NCBI GenBank assembly: GCA_035772785.1 | Contig: JAOCPU010000053.1 | Span: forward strand, 124,001-188,000 | From: Phlebiopsis flavidoalba | Taxonomy: Eukaryota > Basidiomycota > Agaricomycetes > Polyporales > Phanerochaetaceae | Direction of reading: 5' to 3' | DNA: 64,000 nt | Part shown: in pieces, positions 46,674-58,250 of the stretch | Position numbering within the stretch: the first letter of the stretch is position 1 | How the letters are laid out: the number at the start of each line of letters is the position of its first letter | Notes under the pieces: generated by a model | Database searches by the model: none | What the model was told of the DNA's origin: nothing | Seen by the model: the letters and a program-made list of their open reading frames with translations, nothing else | Position numbers and translations under genes: made by a program

Positions 46674-48130
46674 TTAGCAATAGTCGTAATGGAATGGGGT
46701 TGATGCACACCTAGCCGGCATCACTTTCAACATTCCCCTCCTTTCGAACTCTCCATAGAATGCAAGGAACGCATCCATCGACTGCTTGAAGCGTTCTGGA
46801 TGGGCATCTCCAGATGGAACGCAGACGATCCGGCGCGCAAAGACCCCTTGGAGTGCAGCAAACGAGGAAATGCGTGCAGCAACGAGAGCGCGATCATCCT
46901 CGATTGGAGCACCCGAGTAATCTTCATTCCTCCTCTGCTCCGTATTCCTCAGCATCGCGCCGCAATTCGACGACGATTGCTTCCAGATCCTCAGCAGTGC
47001 GACAAATGACCGCCATAAAGCTCTCTGCGCAAGAGAATACTTCTTCCTGTACTCGAAGGGACGCGCAAGCGAGGACAGGACGTTGTAATTTCGATTGCCC
47101 GCCCTGTGTCCCAGAGTGAGCATTGAAGCGGATGAGGAAAGCTTGTAAGACGCACCACTGGTAGGGACGCAGCATATTTGAAAAACGAGAGCCGCAGCGC
47201 CTCAACGCTCTGAAGCACGCCGTTGAGCGCATATGTGTCAAGAGCAGGCCAGTTCATGGGAGATTCCATGCAGAGTGAGCTAATTATGCGACCCTGCAGA
47301 CACATGACCAGAACCGCAGCAGTGTTGGCGGAATATATGGTATGGTCCTGGGTAAGTCTGAGTAGACAAGTTGTAGCCGGACTGGAGAGTGCACCCCGGA
47401 CCATGGGTTGTGCCACAATGTCTGGGTGTTGGATGTATAGAAATGTCTGCCAGGCCGAGTTGCAAGAGACTTGGGGTCTTCAAAGAGCGAGAGAAGGTCA
47501 AAGAAGACTGCAGGTACGAATTTCCCCGTAACACGAGAGCTCCCCGCTGAGGGAGATGTGCAGCCGCTGGGCAGTAAGTGTGGTGCCATCTTGCCTACAA
47601 GCTCTGGAGATTCCTTCCACCTTGAAAGTCGCGCCCCCCATCATACCGATAGAAAAGCAGGTTTTGCCGGATACCAAACTGAGTGAGACGTGGGAGTGAG
47701 CCCAAAATCTGACGCAGAATTGTGGCCAGAGGCTCCAAGGCAAACAGGGATTTCCAATCAACTTCGAGCGATACGATCATCTCTTTCAGATCCTGGTTCG
47801 TACTCAGCAAGTCAGCGAGGTCGCAGATGGATGATGTGACGCGTCGCAGACCCTCCCGACGGCGTTGGGAATCGTCTTCAGCCACCCGTACATGGCGATA
47901 CAGATATTTGCGTGCACAAGCCGCCACATTCTGCACACATTTGAGCATGATGCGAGCGTGCCATGGTCCCGCGACAAGGGCCTGAACACCATTTCTAGTT
48001 ATTTCTACGGGGAGGGTGGGCGCCAGCTTTGGATGGTCATGTCCGTGGGGGGTACGTTGTACCTGTGGGTCCGTGTAAGTATGTACAAGATAATGAAAGT
48101 TGAAGCATACGGGAGTAGAACACATGAGTC
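46674..48130 (-). CDS. F-box protein, copy B (frame-broken)
   Basis: Tandem paralogue of the next gene. On the minus strand, LPVEIT near 48025 marks the F-box start, followed by ARKYLYRHVRV (47915-47885), the same block as ARKYLYRHLRV in copy A. DLADLLSTNQDLKEMIVSLE (47825-47765) and LPRLTQFGI (47680) continue the first exon. After a frame shift near 47630, FKVEGISRACRQDGTTLTAQ corresponds to DLEGIYRTRGQLSDSLGVRQ of copy A. The middle part with NWPALDTYALNGVLQSVEAL (47250-47190) and the last part ending at 46674 complete the leucine-rich C-terminal region. F-box proteins link substrates to SCF ubiquitin ligases through Skp1. Whether it is functional cannot be said. Confidence 0.65.
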
Positions 48131-48199
48131 AAAACACAGGTGCGCGTGATCTTCGGGTGTTGGTTGTCCTGACGAGTTTAACCCTCGACAAAATGAAAC

Positions 48200-48465
48200 C
48201 AAACGGCATCTCGGTGATTGCCGTCATTCCAAAAATGGCAGGTCTCCAAGAATGATCAATTTCGTTCTATACTCGCGACAGTCAACCTCTCATGCCTAGT
48301 GCACAGAATTGGTTGCATATGAATCGAAACGATTTATATCATTGCCCCCCCTCGGATCGCTCACATACTGTTCAACATTTCCACAACATGTTCGTAGGAA
48401 GACCATTCTCTCGCACTAGGGATTCGGCTTGTGAGAGATTGTGGGCGTAGCCAAAAAATAGGTAC
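48200..48465. other. intergenic between F-box genes
   Basis: No feature seen; it should contain the promoter of copy B and the 3' end region of copy A. Confidence 0.4.
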
Positions 48466-48468
48466 GCA

Positions 48469-49819
48469 CTAATCATGACAAATTTTGAACATCCCCTGTT
48501 TCCGTGACTCCGATAAATACGATACAAACATATCCATTAAGCTTTCCTGACTCTCGCTTGCGGTGACTCCTGAGATGCAGATGACACTACGTAGAGACTT
48601 CATAGAGAGCAAAAGCGGCGCAATCTTCAATGCAAGATGGTCCAACCTCTGCTTGAGGAGGGTGCGGGCGGTATAATTGCTGATGGATGAAGAGCCGGGG
48701 AACTCGATGATAAATGCTTCCAAGCGGCTGGCGCTGCGACAGATAGTCGTGATGAAGCCTTCATCGCCGAGAAACGCGTCGACTGATAATTGCAGGATGC
48801 GTAGATGGGGGCAAGATATCATGATGGCGCTGGCTCTTTCTGCTGACTTATCATTTGCACGGTTGCGCAAGGCGAGAGGGCGATAGATGACATACCGTTC
48901 GTGAGCAGGAGAGCATCCTTGAAAGAGACTCGCAGTGCCTCAATATCGGAAAGCTTCCCGTCAATTGCACATGCGTCAAATACCGGCCAACTTCTTGAAT
49001 GATGCATGTACAGCGCGGAGATTCCCCTGCCTCGTAAAAGAGCGGCAAAGAGATCAGGGACTCCTTCGTCTGACGAACGAAGGCTTTGTTCGAAAATGAG
49101 CAGGCTGCGCGTATCTGAACGCACTGCATCGCGCGCAGGGTATACGTCGACTGATGAGCGTCTGAAGCAGCGCTGGCCGACCTTCAAGACACACCAACAT
49201 CCTCGAAGAGGCCGAGTAAGTCAGCGAGAGCCGCGCGCAGGCGTGGCGACGCGAGGCCCACCTGGCGGGTAATGCCCACGTACACCTGACGCACCCCAAG
49301 CGAGTCCGATAGCTGACCCCTGGTACGATATATGCCTTCCAGGTCTACGAGCGGCCTACCGACGTTGTCTCCGAAGTAGAAGCGTGCGAGGCGAGGGAGC
49401 AAGGGCAGAACTTCTTGCATAAACTCGTGCAGGACGGATGAATGCGCGAACAAACCCCAGCGGGTCTCCAGTGTTTTGACTACTGCCCCAATGTCCGCGT
49501 TCGCGTGGAGGAACGCGATAAGTTCAGTAGTGCTGTTCGCGATGGAACGTAGACCTCTTCGTCTGGTCATCAAACATGGGCAGGCCACTCGGAGATGACG
49601 ATACAGGTATTTCCGCGCAACTGGTCTCCATGATCTGCACACACGGGTGGTGCAGGACGCGAGAGTAGGGTGTTGTTTTGCCAGGGGCTCGAAGATTTCC
49701 TCGAGAATTTCAACAGGAAGGTTCGGCACCGATACCGAGTGTTGATTATGTGGCTGCGGAGTATTGTGAGGACTTGCGTAGTATATCAGGGAAGAAGTCC
49801 ATACGCCGGATGAGTTCAT
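48469..49819 (-). CDS. F-box protein, copy A
   Basis: Starts at 49819. The F-box lies at about residues 33-75: LPVEILEEIFEPLAKQHPTL, followed by CRSWRPVARKYLYRHLRV. The first open part runs to 49184 and ends LLGLFEDV. Two shifts within 49190-49150 then lead to VDVYPARDAVRSDTRSLLIF and SWPVFDACAIDGKLSDIEAL (49140-48930). An intron with GTATGT donor (about 48893) and CAG acceptor (about 48850) separates the last exon, ERASAIMISCPHLRILQLS to the stop at 48469. The C-terminal part has the Leu-rich pattern typical of basidiomycete F-box proteins with degenerate leucine-rich repeats. It lies beside copy B in the same direction. Apart from the two shifts it looks complete. Confidence 0.72.
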
Positions 49820-50260
49820 GTATCAAAATGGGAATCGATGGACTAAGATGTGTGAAAGTAGCACGCCGGAGCGAGAACGGTCAACACAAATCCGCTCTTG
49901 CCTCGAAACCTGGGTGGGCGACGGTGATTGCCGAGCTGGCCAAAAATGGCAGCTTACTAGGAACGCTACTGGAGCGCGATAACTTCAGCGGCAACGTTAC
50001 AGACGCGAATGGCGGGGGCCCCAACCCGCGACTCAATCGCAGGAAGGATTCGCGAGGTTTCCTTTGTTCACCATGCAACAAAAGTCATGTGGAGGCTTCT
50101 CATCCTCCACACCACAGGCTCGCGAACAGGCCGTTTCGCCCGCACTGACGTTCACAGCACACCCATTTACTCAATTCCATTGTTACATTGTACACTTGTG
50201 ATTATTTTCTTCCTTCCCCATTCTTGGCGGTTTTACGCGACCCTTTCACGCAGGCGCAGC

Positions 50261-51326
50261 TTAGAGCTTAGCACCGCCAATGGCCTCGAGGTAGCGCTTC
50301 TCGGCCTCCTCGAAGTTGATGACGTTCCAGATGGCGTTGAGGTACTGCACAGCGGTAACGCACATCAGCAAGGGATAAGACTGGATGGGAAAGGGGGCGA
50401 CGTACGTCGACCTTGACGTTCAAGTACTGGAGGTAGAAACGCGTGCTCCCAGATATCGACACCAATAACGGGGACGAGGCTGAGGAGCGGGTCCTGGTTC
50501 GCGGTCGTAGCGAGCTCGAGGCGCTTCGTCGAGGGGTTCACGCCCTGCGCCGCAAGAAATGTCAGCACGCCCCTAACGAGCAAGGAATGGAGCACGTACG
50601 ACCCAGCCCCAGCCGGAACCCTGGATGCCCGCGGTGGTGGCGTTGAACTCCTTCTTGAAGTTGTCAAACGAGCCGAAGGACTCGACGATCGCCTTCTTGA
50701 GGGGACCCTCAGCGAGCACGCCGCCGTTGCCCTTGCCCTCGGACGCAGAGCCAGCAAGGTTCTTCCAGAAGAGCGAGTGGTTGATGTGTCCTGGACGTTG
50801 AAGTTAGCACTATGTTCGTTAAGAAAGCCGAGCTCAGAAGCTGGGTTGAGGTCGAGACCGTAGTGATAGAATGTCGTGATCATGGCCTACAAGAACGCGT
50901 CATACGCGCGTAACATAGCTGATGTAATCGCCTTCCCTGATTTCTTGCCGCTTCCCCCGCGTGTATCTCCCTGTGCGCGGACAAGTTATGCGCGAGCGAG
51001 AATATGTAGACAATCAAATGTCGATTGCACAAGCTTACGCGGCCCATGACCAAATAATGCCGACCGCGATCCCCATCGCCTTCGCGCTCTCGAAACACGC
51101 GAACGAGATGATACTCACCACCGCCGTTGAACTTGAGCGCAGCCTGCAGAGCAATACGCTCCTTGGGGGTCGAGGTCTTGGCGTAAGCCTGCTCAGCAGC
51201 GTTGAGCGCGTTGACATAGGTCTGGTGGTGCTTCTTGTGGTGAAGCTCCATAATCTGGCGCGAGATGAAGGGCTCGAGGGCGTCGTACGCGTACGGGAGG
51301 TCGGGAAGAGTGTGTGCGCCAGACAT
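50261..51326 (-). CDS. Mn superoxide dismutase, cytosolic type (one-base frameshift in exon 3)
   Basis: Converts superoxide to hydrogen peroxide and oxygen. Exons on the minus strand are 51119-51326, 50600-50790, 50406-50544 and 50261-50344; all junctions have GT donors and AG acceptors and matching phases. The start [20 protein letters not shown] has no mitochondrial presequence. Metal ligands are the His in [14 protein letters not shown], the His in GHINHSLFW, and the Asp and His in DIWEHAF, the Fe/Mn-SOD signature. The end is [15 protein letters not shown]. In exon 3 the bases behind the signature (50437-50439, AAA on plus) contain one base too many, so the frame shifts right after DIWEHAF. 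All else is intact, which points to a consensus error. Intron 1 is unusually long (328 bp). Confidence 0.95.
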
Positions 51327-51329
51327 GTT

Positions 51330-51860
51330 TGATCGCTGTGTTGAGTAGTGGCGACGGTGTTGGGGACGGTGGTGGGAGAGAAGAGGATGGAGTGCGTATT
51401 TATCGAGACTCTTATCGACGAGGCAGATCAATAACGCGATCGCCAGGTATGATGTAAGCGACACGTGATAAGTCACAAGACGTCACGCGTTTTTCAGCCG
51501 CGGCGTGACTCGACGCGTGTCACGTTTGGTCTCTCGTCAGTTTGATACATGCACGCGTGCTTGTCTTTGCTATCACGCAACTCTACACTGCTTCAGACAT
51601 CTGCAAAGTCGAGCCAAAGGCCGTAGTCAAGCTTAAAGCCTAGTTCATTAAGCTATTCCATTTCCTCTCCTTTGTCGAGCTTCAAGCTCAAGGTATTCTC
51701 AGAGGAAGCGGTTTGAGGACCGATGCAAGTAATAGTCGTGTCTTCAACTTTTCTTTGACTGAGGAATGACCATTATATAATCCCAAAAATGATACAGATA
51801 GTATAGAAATATGTGACTAGAGCGCAGCATGACCATAAAAAACCCAGATTACCCTCCACA
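51330..51860. other. intergenic, no recognisable gene
   Basis: Holds the promoter of Mn-SOD and the 3' flank of the lectin gene. No motif seen. Confidence 0.4.
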
Positions 51861-51867
51861 GCGAAAC

Positions 51868-54800
51868 CTAATGATCCTTGCACTCCGCAATTTCCTTCAT
51901 CGTGCCCTCCAACACCGCCGGGTTGACCTTGAGCAGCTCCTTGAGGTAGGGCGCCTCGAGCGCGAGACGGATAATGGGGAGCAAGCCCGCCGCAAAACCC
52001 CGCGCCTGGGTGTTCGCGTCGAGCGGACGGGCCTCGTCGTAGAGGTGCGCGAGGAGCGCCTGGTACTTGCCGGCCATGCCCTGGAGCGCGGTGCTCTCGC
52101 CGACAAGGGCGTTGATGGCGTTCGCCTCGGCTTGCACCTCCTTGGTAAACTCGACGATGCGGGCGAGGACGGCGTTGATCTTCGTCGTGCGTGCCGCGAT
52201 GTTGGCAAGATCGGCCTCGAACGCGAGGAGGGACTTGGCCTTGTTGTCGCGGTCGATCTTGGCCTGGTTGTATTCTTCGGTGGCAGTGTCAAAGAACACG
52301 GACGAGGTGTCGGGCAGTGAGTCTTCGAAGGGCGACTGGTTCTCATGTCAACAGGACGATTGGCTTGAGCAAATCAGGGGACTCACAACACTGGGCGTAT
52401 TCAGTCCCGACGCATACATTTCGTTTACAACTTTTTCCTTCTCCTTGAGGCTGAGCTCTGCCGTCTCGAGCTGGCGCTTGCGCAAGTCCCTCTGTTGGCT
52501 AAAGACACCATTAGAATGCGACACAGACCGTATCCTGGCGTGTACTCACGTCACTCGGGTCTTGCCCAGAACCACATCCTGGACGTATGCCTCGCTGCGG
52601 CTCGCAAAGGTCTTGATAACCGCATCCTTGGCCTTTTGCCTCGGCCAGGATATGCGTGATGTCCGCATGAATCTACTTCTCATCAGCACAGAGTCCCGGC
52701 AGTTGAGACCTTGTCACTCACCTCGTCACCAACAGGCTTCACGCGCGCAAGCGCCTCACCGAGCTTCTTGAACCTCGCCTCGAGCACGTCGGAGTCCTCC
52801 TTGCAAACGCCAGCCTGCCTCTCGACATCCTTCGCCCTGCGCTCCTTCGCGCCGAGCTTCGCGCGCGCGCACTCGCCACAGCCAGATCGTGCATGTACTC
52901 GACCTCCTCCGCAAGCGCGACGAGCCCGCCGACCGCCTCGGCGCCGAGCGTGCGGAGGCCCTCGAGCGACGTCTTGTACGACGCCGCGCGGCGCTGCGTC
53001 GCGTCGAGGCGGCCCTTGATCGCGCCCAGCTCGCCGTTCAGGCGCTCCGCCTCGCGGACGTAGTCGTCGACGGTCTTGAAGCTGGCTTTGCTGTAGCGGT
53101 CGCTCCAGATCGGCTGGGGGCGTTGTCAGTGGTAAGAAGGGAAGGGAGGGTCGAGAGGACGTACCTTGATGCCTTTCAGGTACTTCTCGTTGCATCCGAG
53201 GAAGCCGGCCAGAGCGCGCCCGTCGTTGTACCAGACGTGCGTGACGTAGCTCTCGCTGTACCACGCCGACCGCTTGTCGAGCTTTTCGAGGCCGTACCAG
53301 GGCGACTGACGCTCTATATGACCCCATCAGCCCCAGTCCAGGCGGGAAAAGCGATGTGCGTACTGTCAGAGGTGTCAAACTGCAGGCGATGAATCCATTC
53401 GCGGTCCGAGACACAAGTCACGCGAATGATATCCTCCCCGGGGTTGAGAATGAACACCTGCTCGCCACCGCCCTTGCCGCCGCGGAGGGGCGTGGAGCTC
53501 CCGTCGTCGAACTCGGTCTGTACGGCGTCGATGATGTCGCCGCAGCGCACGCGAACCTTGACGATCTTCTTGCTCTCGATGCCCGCAGAAAGATCTGCCA
53601 CGGGCTCGTCAGGTGGCGTCACAGACACTATGGAAGAAAAAGGCGCACCGCTGAAAACTGTTCGCCAATCCACCCACCGGCGTAGTCGCCTGCGTTACGG
53701 ATGCTGGCAATAACCGTCCGGCTCGAGCCAGCCCTGGCCGGGCACAATGACGCGCTGCCAGAGTTGCTATTCCCAACTGTCAGCCTGCGTTTTTACGATG
53801 TGGAACGGTGCCGCTTACCTGGTCCTGCCCCGCCCAGATGACGTGAAGCGTGCAGCGCGCGCCGTTGTCGAACGGACGCGTGAAGGCGATGATGTCGGCG
53901 TTGGGCAGCGCCTTGGCCTCGAATTGGCCGCTGTGAAGGACGTGAGAGAAAGTCAATTTCGTGACGATATCTGAGACTTACCGTGACCAGGCCTTGCCGT
54001 CATGGCACAGTTCGATGATGGTGTTAGACTCGTTCTGGAGGTACAGCCTGGGAAATGTTAGGAATCATATGTGGAAATGGGGAATGGACACGTACCTGAT
54101 CTCGGTGGCCTGGCCGTTGCGCCAAGAAAACGGCGGTGATGTCGCCGACGGGGACCTCGTACTTCTCCTCGAAAGTCGTATGCGACCTGGTATACACGTA
54201 AGCACCAAGATTGGACGTGGGGATGGGTGAGTACGTACCATTTACCGCCGAAGCTGCCGCGGTACTCGCGGACAAAGTTCTTCTCGTCCTGGTAGTAGAC
54301 GCGAATCTCATCGAGGTCTGGACGGAATGTGAGCTTCGTTCGAAATCTGGTAGTTAAAAGACTTACTGTTCCACGCGGTGGCACCGATTCCGGTACCGGC
54401 CGCAGCCTTGACGAGGGGAACGCTGTCCTTGGCCCACTTGAAGCCCTCCGCGGTGCTGGTGAATCGTATTAGCACGTGAATGGGTGGCGTTCGACGAGGT
54501 CGCTTACCGGTAGTGAATCATTCCCTCCTTGTCCTGGAAGAACAGAACGATGCGCGCGGCCCCAGTAGAGTACACAGCAGCGATGTTGGTGCCACTCAAG
54601 GCGTTCTCTTGGACAAAGCCGGTGTCTGCCCACTTGCCGCTATGGCGCTGCTCACGGATGGTGCCCTTGGTGTCCTGGTAGAAGATGGACTGGGTCCACG
54701 CGGCCCACTGCTCACGACGTTAGCATAGCCCTGGTTATGGGTAGACAAAGACGTACTGCGAACGAGCACAGCGCGCTGTCGACGCTGCATTGGAAGCTTG

Positions 54801-55090
54801 CGTCACCGGTGTGCCAGTCCTTGCGCTGGCTAATGAGTTCTGCGGGAATGTGAGTTGGACTGCCGTAGAACGAATGAGAGGGACGAACCCTTGTCGTTGG
54901 CCTTGAAGGCGGCAGAGAGCTGCGAAGCGGTGGTGTTGTGGCACAGCTCGCGGGCATAGCCGTCGCTGTCCTTGGTGTAGATGCGAATACCGCCATCGGT
55001 TTCGGCGACGGCGAGAGTGGTGGTGCGCTGAGAGGGGAGTTAGCGAGCGTAGCAGGGTATGGAAGGTAGGCGTACGATTTGGAGAGACAT
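51868..55090 (-). CDS. large lectin, copy 1: fucose-lectin propeller + jacalin-like + long helical region
   Basis: About 12 exons with short introns. Exon 1 (55076-55090) encodes only MSLQI. The N-terminal 300 residues show AAL-type blades: IRIYTKDSDGYARELC (about 54985-54938), QSIFYQDTKGTIREQ (about 54696), ARIVLFFQDKEGMIHYR, IRVYYQDEKNFVREYRGSF (54305-54250), LYLQNESNTIIELCHDGKAW, and an AFTRPFDNGARCTLHVIWAG blade. Then follows a jacalin-like beta-prism domain (IVKVRVRCGDIIDAV at about 53565, GEDIIRVTCVSD). The last 350 residues are predicted alpha-helical and coiled-coil-like, with Ala, Glu and Lys-rich segments up to AECKDH. Frame breaks: one extra base at 54126-54129 (A run), at about 53727-53740, in a GC repeat at 52861-52870, and at 52634-52637 (T run). 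Each is a small indel, so the gene may be intact in the organism. The role is probably sugar recognition, perhaps defence. Confidence 0.82.
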
Positions 55091-55194
55091 TATGTTAGAA
55101 GTTATAGACGAGAGTATTGATACTGAAGACGATTGGAGATGTTTGAGATGTTCTGCAAGAGAAGCTTGGGATGAGACGGCATCCACTGCCCTCT

Positions 55195-55202
55195 CTTTTA
55201 TA
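55195..55202 (-). promoter_or_regulatory. TATA box of lectin copy 1
   Basis: TATAAAAG on the minus strand, about 105 bp upstream of the start at 55090. The position suits a fungal core promoter. Confidence 0.5.
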
Positions 55203-55219
55203 CGTCTCCTCTTGCCGCT

Positions 55220-56300
55220 ATACGACTCCTCGTTCCTGAGCTCAAGACACCGAACTCTGGAGAAGCGAACATATCTCGGTGCAAGACCATTTCCGTGCGC
55301 GACTCAGCTGCACGAGCTGCCACACTCCATGCATGAGAGGCTGAGAATAAGCGTAAATCTAGAGATGGACACACCTAGAACGACCATGCTTTTTGTTTTC
55401 TGCACCTCCCGCGGGAAGCCCCTTGCACAAGCCGCAACTTCGTCTGAGCCGACTTGACAGGCAGGTACGGACTTAGCATACCTGTGACCGCTCTGAGCAG
55501 GGGACAACGGAGATCCATGCTCTCGAAGACTGCGGCACCGACTAAATGTAAGGGGCACAAGTCGAGAAGCAGAGTCGGCCTGCAGATCAGCCGACCCTGC
55601 CATGCGAGTATTACGGGCTTATAGTGACTGTTCAAAACACTTGCTCAGTGATCGAAAGACGTATAAGAAGAAGACTTACTTGCCTGAAACCGTCGGGGTG
55701 TACCTCACCCGCTGCCACCTGGCTGCCACGGCTCACGAGGAACGGAACAGCGATCGAGCAAGGCACAATATTATCAACTCCGCCGGCAGAAGGTCCAGAA
55801 CAAGACTCGAGACTCGTTGCACCTCTGCGCGCAAGCTGTTAGAACGCCTACACCCAACTCAGTCAACTACGCGGCGGAGTAAGTGCACGAAGGAAATGCT
55901 CACCAGCCTGCCCATTGCCCAACGACACGCTTGGCTGATTGTGGAGACCAGCCGGGTTTTTTTTGTGAAATTCGAGATCCGACGCGCGACGACAGTTCAA
56001 CTCGCCGGACGCATTAAAGAGTGTGCCTGCACAGGCGCGCCAGGGACCAGGGCGCGTTCGGGATTACATAAGCTACCATCGCCGAGGCTCGATAGGGCTC
56101 GATGCTGGCTTGCAGAAAATCCCGAAGCTTCTGAGGGAGGCGGGTGTGATGAACCAGTTTGGGCCACTAAAGACTAGATTTACGGTAGAGTTAGACTCTC
56201 GAGGAAAGCGAGGAGGCCGTTCGGGATACTCGACTCAAATGTCGCGGTAATTGCAAAGAGCAAGGCTCTTTGATGGAGAGTGACAGCTCGTAGAAAGACA
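55220..56300. other. no recognised gene
   Basis: A 191-codon plus frame (55602-56177) has no motif I know and carries no intron pattern. The right end borders the copia LTR. Confidence 0.35.
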
Positions 56301-56301
56301 T

Positions 56302-56679
56302 TAACAATCCTCTATCCAGAGAATTGTAGGGTGGCGCGAGGGGTCGACAGTCCAGTCGGGCACGCGGCGGAGGTCTAGTGAACGGACTGTAAGTCCGGGA
56401 ATCTCAGAGGTAGGAAAGACTCTCTAGTGTACCTAGTGAACGGACTGTAAGTCCGGGAACTACAAATATATGAGTATACAAAGTAGAACTAGATAGTGAA
56501 ATAAGATACGCACTCTCAGAGGTAGGAAAGACTCTGAGAGTGGAAGAGGACGCGGCGCGCACGAAAACGGGCGGGCGGCTGACTAAGCTACGCACGAGCG
56601 TCCATTTTGGGTAAGTAAGTTGTGACTAGCTACGAGAGACGAGAACGAAAAGGAAATAGTCCGTTTGCATATTCTAACA
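56302..56679 (-). repeat. 3' LTR of the copia element
   Basis: About 378 bp, with the internal repeat CTAGTGAACGGACTGTAAGTC occurring twice (about 56376 and 56434). It is the shorter of the two LTRs and ends at the polypurine tract. Confidence 0.85.
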
Positions 56680-56690
56680 CTCCCCCTCAA
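56680..56690 (-). other. polypurine tract of the copia element
   Basis: On the minus strand TTGAGGGGGAG stands immediately before the 3' LTR start TGTTAG. It is the usual primer site for plus-strand DNA synthesis. Confidence 0.85.
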
Positions 56691-57215
56691 GCCTTGGCGA
56701 GTCCCATGGAAGAAGCGAAGTGCTTGGCCTTAAGAGAAGGCAACGCTTTTGTGAGAATGTCCGCGGTCATGTCCTCGGTGGGGCAGTATGATAGCGTGAC
56801 ATTGCCGTTCTCGATGTGGTAACGTACGAAATGGTAACGTATATCGATGTGCTTCGTTCGAGCGTGATAACGGTCGTTTTTGGCCATTGCGATGGCGCTT
56901 TGGTTGTCCGAAAAGACGGGGGTGGGCGTGAGCGGCATGCGCCAGACTTCATGCAGATAATTCCGAAGCCAGATGGCTTCCTTGAAGGCGGGCGTGAGAG
57001 CGACATATTCGGCTTCGGCAGTCGACTGCGCAACGACGTCTTGACGTTTGGACGACCAGGAGACAGCGCCTCCGATGAGGAAGACGTATCCGGAGATCGC
57101 GCGGCGACCCTCGGTAGACATGCCGTCGGAGTCCGAGTAACCGACAAGAGGACCGTCCTGTGCATCGTCATCGCCTCCTAGGGTGAGCCAGTAGTCACGC
57201 GTCATCTTCAGATAC
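56687..57215 (-). CDS. copia RNase H domain
   Basis: Open from the poly-A run to the stop at 56687. Catalytic acidic residues are visible in YSDSDGMS (Asp), STAEAEYVAL (Glu) and VFSDNQSAI (Asp), followed by HTKHIDIRYHF-type residues (RTKHIDIRYHFVR) and the usual end DILTKALP. It degrades the RNA strand of the RNA-DNA hybrid. This part of pol is intact. Confidence 0.92.
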
Positions 57216-57218
57216 GCG

Positions 57219-58250
57219 AAAAAAAAAAAAAACGCGCTTGAGCGCGTTCCAATGCGTCATTCCGGGATTTTTCGCTATACCGCGCGAGCTGGTACACAGC
57301 GTACGCAATGTCCGGTCGAGTGCCCACGGCAGCGTACATAAGTGCGCCTAGAGCCTGACGGAATGGCTTGTGACGCATTTCGGCACTTTCGGTGGTCGTT
57401 TGGGGGCACTGATCCTGCGAGAGCTGGAGATGGGGATCCATGGGCAACGCGAGCGGCTTAATGTCTTCAAAACCGTATCGCGCGAGGATCTGGTCAATGT
57501 ATGCGCGTTGCGAGAACGAAACCGTACGCTTTTCAAGATCGCGCTTGACCTCTATGCCGAGGAGCCAATGTAGATCGCCTGAGCTGGACGCTTCGACGCG
57601 CGACTGGATTTTCAGGCAGAGCCTGGACATCTCCTTTTCGCTTGGAGCAATTAGCGTGAGGTCGTCTACATGAGAGGAGATGACTGAGACATCGTCCTTG
57701 CCAATATGCCGAAAGAAAACGGCGTGATCGTGCTCGGAACGCGTGAGTTCAGCCTCGACCATGATTTCGCGCAAGACGAGTGACCAGCGGCGTCCAGACT
57801 GCTTGAGACCGTATAGAGCGACGCGTAGACGAAGAACCTGTCCAGGTTTGATGCCCTTGAGTGTAAGACCAGGTGGGGGCCTCAGATACACGATCTCGTC
57901 GGGACCTAGTCGACCCGTACAAGAACGCGGAGCGAATATCCATCTGCTTCATGAGGTAGCCGCGACGAGCTGCGAGGGCCGCATTTGCACGCTGGGATGA
58001 GATTTTAGCAACTGGTGCGAAAACGTCGTCAGAGAAGAAGTCTACACCCTCGACCTGGGTGAAACCTTGAGCGACGAGCCGAGCGCGATGGCCTGAGACG
58101 TTCGACGTCTCGTCATATTTCGTCTTGTAGATCCAGCGCGATCCTATGACGTTCTCACCCTTGGGTCTAGGTCCACATACTCCCATGCGTCGCGTTCCTC
58201 GAGCCGGGATATCTCGTCCTCCATGGCGGCAAGCCAAATCGCTCGTTTTC
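57219..58250 (-). CDS. copia reverse transcriptase domain
   Basis: Minus frame from about 58200: a block with FAPVAKISS and KQMDIRSAFLYG (Asp of motif A; 58040-57925) is followed, after a one-base shift near 57900, by YLRPPPG, RLRVALYGLKQSGRRW (57830-57785) and the catalytic SSHVDDLTLIAPSE (about 57685-57640). LHWLLGIEV and PDIAYAV match the rest of the family. It ends in a run of 14 A (57219-57232) where the frame to RNase H is lost. Confidence 0.9.

Noticed and set aside
55602..56177. 191-codon plus frame as a gene
   Set aside because: No motif, no homologous copy, no promoter signal; it lies between a lectin promoter and an LTR.
57219..57232. Poly-A tail of a LINE insertion
   Set aside because: It lies inside the copia pol gene with coding sequence on both sides and no LINE sequence or target duplication.
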